DNA of 64,000 bases, from contig PQAS01000055.1 of the NCBI GenBank assembly GCA_003104905.1, positions 1 through 64,000 of the forward strand, given 5' to 3'. The stretch is from Candidatus Methanoperedentaceae archaeon. Lineage in GTDB: Archaea; Halobacteriota; Methanosarcinia; Methanosarcinales; Methanoperedenaceae. The position numbers were made by a program, and so were the translations under genes. This document shows, piece after piece, positions 27,350-35,109 of this stretch. A model generated the notes under the pieces. The model did not search any database. It was not told where the DNA came from and saw nothing but the letters and a program-made list of their open reading frames with translations. Every line of letters begins with the position of its first letter. Within the stretch, counting starts at the first letter, position 1.

Positions 27350-27562
27350 CTAGAAATAATTATCCAGCAATCTTGTAATATCCACGGAAAGTCTTTCCCA
27401 GATGTACTGCAGAGAAGCCTGCATATCCTCCATGGTTTTGCCTGCTGAATTAATGCCATTTTTCATTATTGGAATAGCCCTGTCTATCCAGACGGGGAGT
27501 GTCATAACAACTAATGCAATGATTAATAGAATCATGACCCAGATAAGTTGTTTTGAGTTCAT
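27350..27562 (-). CDS. Small single-span membrane protein
   Basis: From the ATG at 27562 the protein has 70 residues, with one membrane segment (IWVMILLIIALVVMTLPVW) close to the N-terminus and a polar tail that could form an amphipathic helix (ISAGKTMEDMQASLQYIWERL region). It lies downstream of the pilin gene on the same strand. The T-tract of a hairpin precedes its ATG directly, so it would be translated from read-through or a separate start. Confidence 0.5.
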   Translation of the reverse strand: MNSKQLIWVMILLIIALVVMTLPVWIDRAIPIMKNGINSAGKTMEDMQASLQYIWERLSVDITRLLDNYF

Positions 27563-27598
27563 AAAAAAAAAGAAATGCCCCCCATGAACGGAGGCATT
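27561..27598 (-). terminator. Hairpin plus T-tract after the pilin gene
   Basis: On the minus strand, AATGCCTCC (27598-27590) can pair with GGGGGCATT (27582-27574) with one G-T pair and a seven-base loop, followed by a run of Ts (27571-27563). This matches an intrinsic terminator 11 bases after the pilin stop codon. The T-tract also abuts the ATG of the downstream small gene. Confidence 0.55.
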
Positions 27599-27608
27599 CA
27601 TAGGGGTT

Positions 27609-28109
27609 TTAAGCTCTGAGTCTCATATTTGCAATCTGCTGACCGCTTGGTACATCTACCAGGGTTACAGTGACTTCACTACCGGCTGTTATATCATAAC
27701 CCGCTGCCGGAGTTGGAGCAGATGCTACTGGAATACTGGTATTCACACCATTCAGGTATAGGGTAGTTGCTGATACAGTCCTAGTCCGTACTATAATCTT
27801 ATCCCCTGCTACAAACCTTTCTGAGGAGTTGCCTGCAACTGGATAAGTAACCCTATTTGTTCCCTGCTCAACGATTACCTTGGTATCTGCAAGTATTATG
27901 TCAGCGCCGCCCTGATGTTCTATATAAACACTTGTAGGGGTTGATAAGTTCACACTCACAGCTCTTAAGCTTGCTTGTGGTGCCTGCTTTGGCGGTCCCA
28001 TTCCGAATACGAATGCAGCAATGACTGCTGCCAATATCACAGTGATCGCGACCATCAGGATAACACCGATGACAGGCGATACTGCCTCTTCATTGTTCCT
28101 AATTTTCAT
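27609..28109 (-). CDS. Archaeal type IV pilin-like protein
   Basis: The 166-residue protein opens with the archaeal pilin N-terminus: a short charged leader (MKIRNNEE), then AVSPVIGVILMVAITV and a long hydrophobic helix. This is the Pilin_N (DUF1628) pattern processed by a prepilin peptidase. The remainder is a beta-rich, threonine/valine-rich extracellular domain. AAGGAGGA precedes the ATG. It overlaps the DUF5371-like gene by 11 bases, and a terminator follows, so the pair forms an operon. The assembly genes are not in the window. Confidence 0.85.
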   Translation of the reverse strand: MKIRNNEEAVSPVIGVILMVAITVILAAVIAAFVFGMGPPKQAPQASLRAVSVNLSTPTSVYIEHQGGADIILADTKVIVEQGTNRVTYPVAGNSSERFVAGDKIIVRTRTVSATTLYLNGVNTSIPVASAPTPAAGYDITAGSEVTVTLVDVPSGQQIANMRLRA

Positions 28110-28326
28110 TTATATGTTCCTCCTTATATGTTTCTTTAGTTCTTTTATTAACAACGTTTTCGAGCTTTTTGGTCCACATATTCTCAACCTGTGTATATTC
28201 GCATTCAAGGAAATGTGTGACCGCTTTGGCGAGAGCGTCTTTGGTATTGGTTTCGCCCGTTTTTGCCTTCAGGGCCTCAATTTCCTCTACCATGAGAACT
28301 GTCTGTACATGCATAATTTTCGCCAT
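28099..28326 (-). CDS. DUF5371-like small protein
   Basis: From the ATG at 28326 (GGAG eight bases upstream) this is a 75-residue protein: MAKIMHVQTVL, EEIEALKAKTGETNTKDALAKAV and HFLECEYTQVE. It resembles DUF5371, a short family of methanogen-type archaea whose central part looks like a ribbon-helix-helix protein. It overlaps the pilin gene by 11 bases; the placement suggests a regulator or helper of pilin expression, which is inference. Confidence 0.65.
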   Translation of the reverse strand: MAKIMHVQTVLMVEEIEALKAKTGETNTKDALAKAVTHFLECEYTQVENMWTKKLENVVNKRTKETYKEEHINEN

Positions 28327-28341
28327 TTTTGTCTCCTTCAA

Positions 28342-28714
28342 GAGAATGTATACCCATCGTGAGTAATGCCATCTCTGATAGACATTATAATGATGATAAT
28401 ATATTTAAAGGTAATGGAGATTAGACATTTTAATGAGAATGAGCATCTTCCAATAATCAAAATTTCCACTATTGATGGCGTTTTAAAAAAATTACAATCA
28501 AAAAATATGTTAACATATAATCTATTAGACTTCCCCCACATGAACATAATGATTCCAATTATAATGAGCATTAATATTTTTAGAAATACATATATACTAG
28601 AGAATACATTTCGAGTATATTATATTATAGGATAGTTAGTATATTCCGGCAAGTGTGGTAAATTCTATCCGGTTATACTACTTGAAATGATAGGATTCAT
28701 GGTGTGATTAAAAG
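28342..28714. other. Gene-free A+T-rich stretch
   Basis: Between the DUF5371-like gene and the 47-residue gene I see only A+T-rich sequence with many TATA-like motifs (for example around 28395-28405). A reading frame of 89 codons (28366-28635 on +) has isoleucine-rich, low-complexity content and no ribosome site, so I do not call it. The stretch probably holds the promoters of the two flanking divergent genes. Confidence 0.5.
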
Positions 28715-28858
28715 ATGTTGGAAACTCCCCAGGAAAGGGTGAAATTATTAAAAGCAGGGATCGATGGCAAAACGATCGAGAAGCTTTATTTGATATATAA
28801 TGATTTCAAAATAGTGGCTATTCCAACTCATTTTGAATTAGTTGAATTAAATGCCTGA
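28715..28858 (+). CDS. Small protein of 47 residues
   Basis: The frame MLETPQERVKLLKAGIDGK ... FELVELNA is 47 residues long, acidic/basic-balanced with a helix-turn-helix-like N-terminal half (KAGIDGKTIEKLYLIYNDFKIV). GGTGTGA lies ten bases before the ATG. The even residue composition and third-codon pattern make it look real although it is short. I recognise no named family. Confidence 0.5.
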   Translation: MLETPQERVKLLKAGIDGKTIEKLYLIYNDFKIVAIPTHFELVELNA

Positions 28859-28905
28859 AGAGAGTTTTGCCTGCAAGTTGAGATTTTTTTTATTTTGGAT
28901 GGATT

Positions 28906-28976
28906 AACCACAGAGGGCACATAGGACTCAGAGAAGATAAACAATCCTCTCTGTGAACTATGTGAACTCTGTGGTT
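28906..28976. repeat. Dispersed imperfect palindrome, copy 1
   Basis: AACCACAGAG (28906-28915) is repeated in inverted form as CTCTGTGGTT (28967-28976), with further partial pairing between them (GCACATAG with CTATGTG). A second copy with the same ends is at about 57725-57794. Repeats built on CCACAGAG(G)RCACAGAG occur in many archaeal and bacterial genomes; their role is unknown. An RNA of it would fold as one long hairpin. Confidence 0.65.
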
Positions 28977-29064
28977 GATTTTATATGCCGGAACATGATT
29001 ACCCATAATAAATTTGAAAATCATAAAAAGGCTTATTAGCAATACAAACTTATCAGGCAACATA

Positions 29065-29138
29065 GGGCTCGTGGTCTAGCCGGTTATGACGTCGCTCTCA
29101 CACAGCGGAGGTCCTGAGTTCGAATCTCAGCGGGCCCA
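29065..29138 (+). tRNA. tRNA-Val (anticodon CAC)
   Basis: The 74-base cloverleaf has acceptor stem GGGCTCG (29065-29071) with CGGGCCC before the discriminator A (29138), anticodon stem TCGCT/AGCGG closing the loop CTCACAC (anticodon CAC), and a T arm with GTTCGAATC. The CCA end is not encoded. There is no intron. Confidence 0.93.
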
Positions 29139-29171
29139 TTTAATACAAAGATTCAGGGCTTCTCAAAAAAT

Positions 29172-29558
29172 TTAATATCTCATCGGTCGGCATTTATCCA
29201 GCAAAATGACTTTTCTGGCAGTCTCGATATCATCCGTCTTGAGTCTCATTTTGAACCACCACTTGTTGCCGCCTTCTTCTACACTTCCCACCGCAACCAT
29301 CCAGAATTTTCCATCTATAACAGCCAGCCCATAATCATCCCCGAACCATTCGGTTACCTGCTTTAGAACTTTATCGGTTTCTTCCAGCGGCATATCGTAA
29401 AATGATTTCTTGTCTTCATATTTATCAAGGAACTTTTCTGTCCCCTCCTTCCAGGTTTCATCAAAAAATTCATCAAGCAGATCCAAATCCCTCAGACATT
29501 TCAATCCTACTTCCATTTTCTTGAATTTGTCTTTTGTTTGTTCGATTTTTTTATCCAT
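29172..29558 (-). CDS. Hypothetical soluble protein
   Basis: Beginning at the ATG 29558, with GGGGTG seven bases upstream (an ATG six bases earlier is also possible), the protein has about 128 residues: a lysine/glutamate-rich N-terminal helix, then a compact domain with WFGDDYGLAVIDGKFWMVAVGSVEE and WWFKMRLKT. No membrane segment. The family is not recognised. It converges with the tRNA gene. Confidence 0.6.
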   Translation of the reverse strand: MDKKIEQTKDKFKKMEVGLKCLRDLDLLDEFFDETWKEGTEKFLDKYEDKKSFYDMPLEETDKVLKQVTEWFGDDYGLAVIDGKFWMVAVGSVEEGGNKWWFKMRLKTDDIETARKVILLDKCRPMRY

Positions 29559-29738
29559 ACTCATACACCCCGATTCATATAGAATAATATACAATGACAA
29601 AGGTATAAAGTTATTGAAATATTGCAATCTCTGCTATTTATTTAATCACATCTGTAATGGCCTGATAAATAGCTATGCACAATAATTGCAGGCGATCAAT
29701 ATATCTTTTTCCGGAATAGATTAGTAATGGGTGAATAA

Positions 29739-31103
29739 ATGGATAATCCGGTCAATAAAAAAGTTGTTTTGCTTATTACAACAATAAGTTCTTTTCTTGC
29801 GCCGTTTATGGGTTCTTCAGTCTTCATAGGGCTTCCCTCCATCGGGAAGGATTTCGGAATGGATGTGGTCATGCTAAGCTGGGTTTCCCTGTCATATCTT
29901 TTAGCTGCTGCGATGTTTCTTGTTCCTATGGGAAGAATAGCTGACATATACGGGAGAAAAAAGATATTCAAATACGGAATAACAATTGATATTATCGCCT
30001 CTATTCTTCTTGCTTTTTCATTCAGCGAGGCTGAACTTCTCATCCTGCGGGTTTTCCAGGGTATTGGAGCGGCGATGATATTCAGTACCAGCGTGGCGAT
30101 CCTGACTTCAGTATATCCACCCGGAGAAAGAGGCAAAGCTCTTGGGATTAGTGTTGCCGGGGTTTATCTTGGGCTATCACTGGGACCGGTAATAGGCGGC
30201 TTCCTGACGCAGTATTATGGCTGGAGAGGTATTTTTCTGTCATATATTCCTCTTGAGCTGATAATAATCGTTTTAACATTCTGGAAACTGAAAGGAGAGT
30301 GGGCTGATGCGAAGGGAGAGCGTCTTGATATAATCGGCTCAATAGTATACGGCTGTTCTCTTGTGGCGCTGATGTATGGTTTTTCCTTGATGACCCACGG
30401 TATATTGTTAATTCTCATTAGCATAATCGGCCTTGCTGCTTTTGTCATGTGGGAAATGAAGATCAAAAATCCAGTTCTGGATATGCACCTCTTTAAGAAT
30501 AACACTATCTTCACCTTCTCTATCCTGGCTGCTTTGATCAATTACAGTGCAACCTTTGCAGTAGGATTTTTCTTGAGCATTTACCTGCAGGATGTTAAAG
30601 GTCTAAGCCCCGGAGGTGCGGGTCTGGTCATGGTATCCCAGCCTATTGTAATGACCATTTTCTCACCCATTGCAGGAAAACTTTCAGACAGGATAGAACC
30701 GAGGACAGTTGCTTCAATAGGAATGGCCTGCACAGCATTGGGTCTTTTCCTTTTCAGTTTTTTGAACGAAAATACATCTCAGGAGTATATAATCACCAGT
30801 TTAATAATAATCGGTTTCGGATTTGCCCTATTCTCCTCCCCCAATACAAACGCGGTTATGAGTTCAGTTGAAAAGAAATTTTATGGAGTTGCTTCTGCAA
30901 CTCTTGGAACGATGAGATTAACAGGACAGATGCTCAGTACGGGAATTGCCACTCTGATATTAACAATATACGTGGGCAACGTCCAGATTGCCCCTGAAAA
31001 CTATTCTTTTTTTTTGGGAGGTGAAAAAACCGCGTTCATTGTTTTCGCAGCTCTTTGTTTTGCCGGCATATTCGCATCATTTGCAAGGGGAAAGGTCAGG
31101 TGA
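29739..31103 (+). CDS. MFS drug-efflux permease (DHA2 type)
   Basis: The 454-residue protein has about 14 membrane segments and MFS motifs: GRIADIYGRKKIFKYG between segments 2 and 3 and the antiporter motif GVYLGLSLGPVIGGF. It belongs to the EmrB/QacA-like group, which exports toxic compounds against protons. GGGTGAA precedes the ATG. A second such gene lies 2.3 kb away (33416), and the Lrp-type regulator lies between, so one regulatory unit is plausible. Confidence 0.88.
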   Translation: MDNPVNKKVVLLITTISSFLAPFMGSSVFIGLPSIGKDFGMDVVMLSWVSLSYLLAAAMFLVPMGRIADIYGRKKIFKYGITIDIIASILLAFSFSEAELLILRVFQGIGAAMIFSTSVAILTSVYPPGERGKALGISVAGVYLGLSLGPVIGGFLTQYYGWRGIFLSYIPLELIIIVLTFWKLKGEWADAKGERLDIIGSIVYGCSLVALMYGFSLMTHGILLILISIIGLAAFVMWEMKIKNPVLDMHLFKNNTIFTFSILAALINYSATFAVGFFLSIYLQDVKGLSPGGAGLVMVSQPIVMTIFSPIAGKLSDRIEPRTVASIGMACTALGLFLFSFLNENTSQEYIITSLIIIGFGFALFSSPNTNAVMSSVEKKFYGVASATLGTMRLTGQMLSTGIATLILTIYVGNVQIAPENYSFFLGGEKTAFIVFAALCFAGIFASFARGKVR

Positions 31104-31148
31104 AAGATATGTTTCGCCATTATTATTTTTTGAGAATAGTCATAAACG

Positions 31149-31234
31149 ATAAATATCTTGTTCGCATATATGCGATTGAATAGTTGGGTAGATAAAATGA
31201 TTTTTATCACCCTATCCTGATCTTCCCAACTATT
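31149..31234 (+). ncRNA. Candidate small structured RNA downstream of the MFS gene
   Basis: A TATA-like ATAAATAT (31149-31156) is followed by the palindrome TTCGCATATATGCGAT (31161-31176) and then, about 26 bases from the TATA centre, by a 10-bp inverted repeat AATAGTTGGG (31179-31188) / CCCAACTATT (31225-31234). Within it is a second hairpin, GGGT-A-GATAAAA (31186-31197) with TTTTATC-ACCC (31202-31212). T-rich sequence follows. This repeats the layout of the candidate RNA at 810-925. It could instead be a terminator region between two converging genes. Confidence 0.4.
31161..31176. promoter_or_regulatory. Palindromic site, TTCGCA-type
   Basis: TTCGCATATATGCGAT is a 14-base perfect palindrome (TCGCATATATGCGA) in a 16-base frame. 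Its form TTCGYA-N4-TRCGAA is shared by two sites at 53598-53613 and 53745-53760. It lies between the possible TATA box and start of the candidate RNA, a good position for a repressor. Confidence 0.45.
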
Positions 31235-31266
31235 TCTTTACCTGTTATTTGATTATTTTCCTCTTT

Positions 31267-31722
31267 CTAAGAAATATCTATCTGGATATCATGGTATCCC
31301 GACTTCAGGACTTCATAAATGATATTGGTCTCGATCTTTTCAATTTCCTTCCAGGTCCTTAATTCTTCTACAAGTTTATTGAGAATTATCTGATCCCTGG
31401 CATAACATGAAGCAACGATAGAATGAGTAGGGCCCAGCGAAAGCGCCACAAAAAAGAACTCCTTCTTGGCAGCCAATTTTTCTGCTATTTTTCTTACATC
31501 AACGCCCGGGATGAGAGTGATGCCCAGAAAAAAGACATTTGTGTAGCCAAATTTATGCGGATTGATATTTGCCTGGATCTTGATATAACCCGCGTCCTGG
31601 AGTTTCTGACGTCTCCTTTTGACCGTATCATGGGATATTCCGGTCTTTCGGGCTATCTCAACATCCTCCGATCTCCCATCCTGGTGCAGCAGTTTTATTA
31701 TTTTCTTGTCAGTCTCGTCCAT
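31267..31722 (-). CDS. Lrp/AsnC-family transcriptional regulator
   Basis: The 151-residue protein starts at the ATG for MDETDKKIIKLL; the longer reading upstream is not needed. It has the AsnC helix-turn-helix (DVEIARKTGISHDTVKRRRQKL) and a RAM ligand-binding domain. Such proteins sense amino acids or small metabolites and regulate nearby genes. It is divergent from the ABC exporter genes, with a TGCGAA/TTCGCA palindrome in the gap, so it probably controls that operon and itself. Confidence 0.85.
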   Translation of the reverse strand: MDETDKKIIKLLHQDGRSEDVEIARKTGISHDTVKRRRQKLQDAGYIKIQANINPHKFGYTNVFFLGITLIPGVDVRKIAEKLAAKKEFFFVALSLGPTHSIVASCYARDQIILNKLVEELRTWKEIEKIETNIIYEVLKSGYHDIQIDIS

Positions 31723-31750
31723 ATTACCACATTTATTGCAATAATAGTCC

Positions 31751-31765
31751 TGCGAATTATTCGCA
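31751..31765. promoter_or_regulatory. Inverted repeat between the regulator and ABC exporter genes
   Basis: TGCGAATTATTCGCA is a perfect inverted repeat of seven bases with one central base. It lies 29 bases upstream of the regulator's ATG and 70 bases from that of the ABC ATPase. It is a natural candidate for the operator of the Lrp/AsnC-type protein. A weaker inverted repeat GTATG-N4-CATAC lies at 31795-31808. Confidence 0.5.
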
Positions 31766-31834
31766 CAAACTATTAAATATATGAGTATACTATCGTATGG
31801 TTTCATACAATATATCAATTTATCCTCTATAAAT

Positions 31835-32650
31835 ATGAGCCAATCAGAAAATCAGGAAAATTATGCGATCCAGGTGCATGGACTTACAAAAAAGTTCGGA
31901 AGCTTTATTGCCGTTGATAATATTTCTTTTTCCGTGAAACGCGGTGAAACCTTTGCATTCCTTGGACCTAACGGGGCAGGAAAGACCACAACCATAAAAA
32001 TGCTCACGACACTTCTTAGACCCACGTCGGGAACTATGCTTGTTAACGGTTATGACCCGATCAAAGATCAGGATGCGGTAAGGCGTTCGTTTGGGATCGT
32101 ATTCCAGGATCCCAGCCTTGATGATGAGCTTACGGTTTATGAGAACATGGAATTCCATGGAGTTCTCTATAAAGTACCTGATAAAATATTGAAACAAAGG
32201 ATAGAAGAACTTCTCAATTTCGTTGAGCTGTGGGACAGGAAGAACGAACTTGTGAAACATTTTTCCGGGGGTATGAAACGCCGGCTTGAAATCGCACGCG
32301 GACTCCTGCATACGCCAAAGGTATTGTTCCTTGATGAACCCACTATCGGGCTTGATCCGCAGACGCGTAATCATATCTGGAAATACTTGAAAGATCTTAA
32401 CTCCACTGAAGATATTACGGTCTTGTTCACTACGCATTATATGGACGAAGCAGAACGTGTGGCGAATAATGTTGCCATCATAGACCATGGCAGGATCATT
32501 ACCGGGGGCAGCCCGGAAGAATTGATTAAAACCACGAAAACTAATTCGCTCGAAGAGGCTTTCCTGTCGCTGACAGGCAAGAATATACGTGAAGAAGAAG
32601 CCGGAAGCATAGATCAGATGCGTATGAACCGCAGGATGTGGAGCAAATAA
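31835..32650 (+). CDS. ABC exporter ATPase (DrrA type)
   Basis: Starting at the ATG for MSQSENQEN, the protein has 271 residues: Walker A LGPNGAGKTTT, signature HFSGGMKRRLEIA, Walker B VLFLDEPTIGLDPQ, and the DrrA/CcmA-like continuation with HYMDEAERV. It energises an ABC-2 exporter. Its last base overlaps the start of the permease gene. A TATA-like TTAAATATATG at about 31772-31782 fits a start near 31800. Confidence 0.88.
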   Translation: MSQSENQENYAIQVHGLTKKFGSFIAVDNISFSVKRGETFAFLGPNGAGKTTTIKMLTTLLRPTSGTMLVNGYDPIKDQDAVRRSFGIVFQDPSLDDELTVYENMEFHGVLYKVPDKILKQRIEELLNFVELWDRKNELVKHFSGGMKRRLEIARGLLHTPKVLFLDEPTIGLDPQTRNHIWKYLKDLNSTEDITVLFTTHYMDEAERVANNVAIIDHGRIITGGSPEELIKTTKTNSLEEAFLSLTGKNIREEEAGSIDQMRMNRRMWSK

Positions 32651-33399
32651 TGATGCGGACAATTTACATCCTCTGGCTAAGACAGCTCAAGCGATATGTA
32701 AGATCGCGATCAAGGCTCCTGGGTTCTTTGGGGCAGCCGCTTCTATTCCTGGTCGCGCTTGGATATGGTTTCGGCCCGGTATTCCAGAAAGCGGGCCAGG
32801 GGAACTATCTTGAGTTCCTGGCCCCGGGCGTTATTGCCATGAGTGTTCTCTTTACAGCGATATTCTCAGGAATAGAGATAATATGGGACAAGCAGTTCGG
32901 ATTTCTAAAAGAAACACTCGTTGCTCCCGTATCGAGACTTAATATAATGATAGGAAGGACGCTTGGCGGTGCAACTGTTGCGACCCTTCAGGGAATTATT
33001 GTGTTTTTCATATCTATCGCCGCCGGATTTCGCCCCACTAACCTCACGCTCCTACCCATTGCCCTGTTAATAATGGCGCTGACAGCTTTGCTTTTTACCG
33101 CAATGGGTACCGCCATTGCATCACTCCTCGAAGACATGCAGGGTTTCCAGATGGTCATGAATTTCCTGGTCATGCCCATCTTTTTCCTATCAGGCGCACT
33201 CTTTCCCCTGGAAGGTCTTTCCGGAACGATAGATATGATTGCGAGCCTGAACCCATTGACCTATGGTGTAGACGGATTAAGAGGGGCTCTTACAGGTCAG
33301 ATACATATTGGCTTCTTTAACGATTTCGCGGTTCTTTGCGCGGTCACATTTTTGTTCATGGTCATAGGAAGCTATCTGTTCTCGAAGATCGAGATTTGA
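32650..33399 (+). CDS. ABC-2 type exporter permease (DrrB type)
   Basis: This 249-residue protein has about six membrane segments, with the ABC-2 consensus LNPLTYGVDGLRGAL near the end. The start is the first ATG of ATGATGCGG (32650), overlapping the ATPase stop by one base. It exports a hydrophobic compound, lipid or drug together with the ATPase. The MFS gene follows 16 bases later in the same direction. Confidence 0.85.
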   Translation: MMRTIYILWLRQLKRYVRSRSRLLGSLGQPLLFLVALGYGFGPVFQKAGQGNYLEFLAPGVIAMSVLFTAIFSGIEIIWDKQFGFLKETLVAPVSRLNIMIGRTLGGATVATLQGIIVFFISIAAGFRPTNLTLLPIALLIMALTALLFTAMGTAIASLLEDMQGFQMVMNFLVMPIFFLSGALFPLEGLSGTIDMIASLNPLTYGVDGLRGALTGQIHIGFFNDFAVLCAVTFLFMVIGSYLFSKIEI

Positions 33400-33415
33400 G
33401 GGATTTTGATACATT

Positions 33416-34852
33416 ATGAAAAATGATATACCGGAAAATTATAAATGGACCGCCCTCTCTGTCACATCTCTGGGAATGCTTGTGGGTATACTTAATGCCA
33501 GTACCCTGATAATCGCTCTTCCCACAATGATGGTGAAACTGAACACAGACCTTTTCGGGATAATGTGGGTACTGATAAGTTATACTCTTCTCATCACAAT
33601 ACTTGCACCAGCGTGGGGCAGGCTTGCAGATATCTATGGGCGAAAGAAATTATATGTTTACGGGCTGGCTGTATTTACGGTCGGTTCATTGCTTTGCGGT
33701 TTATCCGCAAATATCGGCCAGCTGATCGCTTTCAGGGTACTTCAGGCTATTGGGGGGTCGATGCTTGTTGCTAATGGCACAATAATAGTGACTGACGCTT
33801 TCAAGCGAAATGAACTTGGTAAGGCAATGGGCATTCTCAGTATGATAATGGCAGCTGCATTTGTTGTCGGTCCGATACTTGGGGGCTTCCTTACAATGAT
33901 AGACTGGCGGCTGAACTTCTTTTTTAATGTTCCGATAGGTATGGTTGTCACAATATGGGCACATCTCAAACTAAAAGATATTGCAGTGCTGCCAAAAGGA
34001 GAAACATTCGACTTTAAAGGTATGGTCTTATTTACTATCGCTTTCCTCACGTCTATGATCTATCTCACAGCAGGATTTATAATGGGTTTAACATCGCTTC
34101 CGATGCTTCTCTCCCTTGTTATTGCCATAGTGAGTTTTGCCGCCTTCCTGCGCGTTGAAAAGAGAGCAGTCTATCCCCTGATGGACTTAAACCTCTTCAA
34201 GATAAGAATATTTGCTTACGGGCAGTTCAGCAATCTTTTGAATTCCATTGCAAGGGGTGCGGTAATGATACTTCTTATCCTCTTCTTCCAGGGACCCCGT
34301 GGTTATGATCCTCTGACTGCAAGCATACTCACGATCCCTCTTGCCATAGGTCTGGCAATAACAGGCCCCATAGGCGGCGTGCTATCAGACAAATACGGCT
34401 CAAGACTGATAAGCACTGTCGGATTGGTAATTTCCCTTGTTGGTCTCCTGGGTCTTGCAACGATGCATTATGATACACCATACTGGATACTTGCGGTATG
34501 GATGTTCATCAATAGTTTCGGTTCAGGCCTTTTCCAGCCCCCCAATACGAGCGCGATCATGTCTTCAGTATCCCCCGAAAGGCGCGGTGTAGCTTCATCC
34601 ATGAGGGCGTTTTTCAATAGCGCGGGAATGGTGCTGAGTATGGGAATCGCTTTTCCCCTGATCATGGGAACGATTTCCATTACTGAAATGATGGACATGT
34701 TCGTGGTAGGTGGAGGACATATGCCTGTCGCAGTGCAGGAAGCATTTACCGCTGGAATAACAGGTGCATTCCTCCTGTCTGCAGTCATAACAGTGCCTGC
34801 TATTATCGTATCGGCAATGCGCGGCAGGGATGATATGGAGTCGAATCCGTGA
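33416..34852 (+). CDS. MFS drug-efflux permease (DHA2 type)
   Basis: The 478-residue protein has about 14 membrane segments and MFS motifs GRLADIYGRKKLYVYG and AAFVVGPILGGFL; the C-terminal half carries GPIGGVLSDKYGSR. It is related to the MFS gene at 29739 but not identical. It is the third gene of the ABC exporter operon. Substrate unknown; toxic-compound export is a family-level inference. Confidence 0.88.
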   Translation: MKNDIPENYKWTALSVTSLGMLVGILNASTLIIALPTMMVKLNTDLFGIMWVLISYTLLITILAPAWGRLADIYGRKKLYVYGLAVFTVGSLLCGLSANIGQLIAFRVLQAIGGSMLVANGTIIVTDAFKRNELGKAMGILSMIMAAAFVVGPILGGFLTMIDWRLNFFFNVPIGMVVTIWAHLKLKDIAVLPKGETFDFKGMVLFTIAFLTSMIYLTAGFIMGLTSLPMLLSLVIAIVSFAAFLRVEKRAVYPLMDLNLFKIRIFAYGQFSNLLNSIARGAVMILLILFFQGPRGYDPLTASILTIPLAIGLAITGPIGGVLSDKYGSRLISTVGLVISLVGLLGLATMHYDTPYWILAVWMFINSFGSGLFQPPNTSAIMSSVSPERRGVASSMRAFFNSAGMVLSMGIAFPLIMGTISITEMMDMFVVGGGHMPVAVQEAFTAGITGAFLLSAVITVPAIIVSAMRGRDDMESNP

Positions 34853-35109
34853 TAGTTAACAGAATGGTCTTATTTCAGGAATAGTACCATCCGTTATAAA
34901 ACCGCAAAAATTATCGCGCCTATCATTAATACGAATAGACAGTTTTAGGCCCGGCAGCTCTGCCGGAAAATTGGCATCTGAAATGAAGGTTTGTCAGCAG
35001 ACGCCTGCACTCATCATTCGTCAAATAACTACTGATACTTTCTCCCGCACCTTTTTCCATTTTTTCTGTTCATCAAACATAACCCCTTTTACATCAATTT
35101 TTCCATAAT
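34853..35109. other. Gene-poor stretch with relic downstream of phaC
   Basis: Three bases after the phaC stop, on the minus strand, comes ATGGAAAAATTGATGTAA (35106-35089), five codons reading MEKLM. The same junction (TAA, three bases, ATGGAAAAA) begins the acyl-CoA synthetase gene at 43039, so this looks like the stub of a lost copy. A further short frame MFDEQKKWKKVREK on the minus strand ends after 18-19 codons. Nothing else is called. Confidence 0.4.

Noticed and set aside
28366-28635. 89-codon frame (+) in the gap after the DUF5371-like gene
   Set aside because: Isoleucine/methionine-rich low-complexity product from A+T-rich DNA; no ribosome site.
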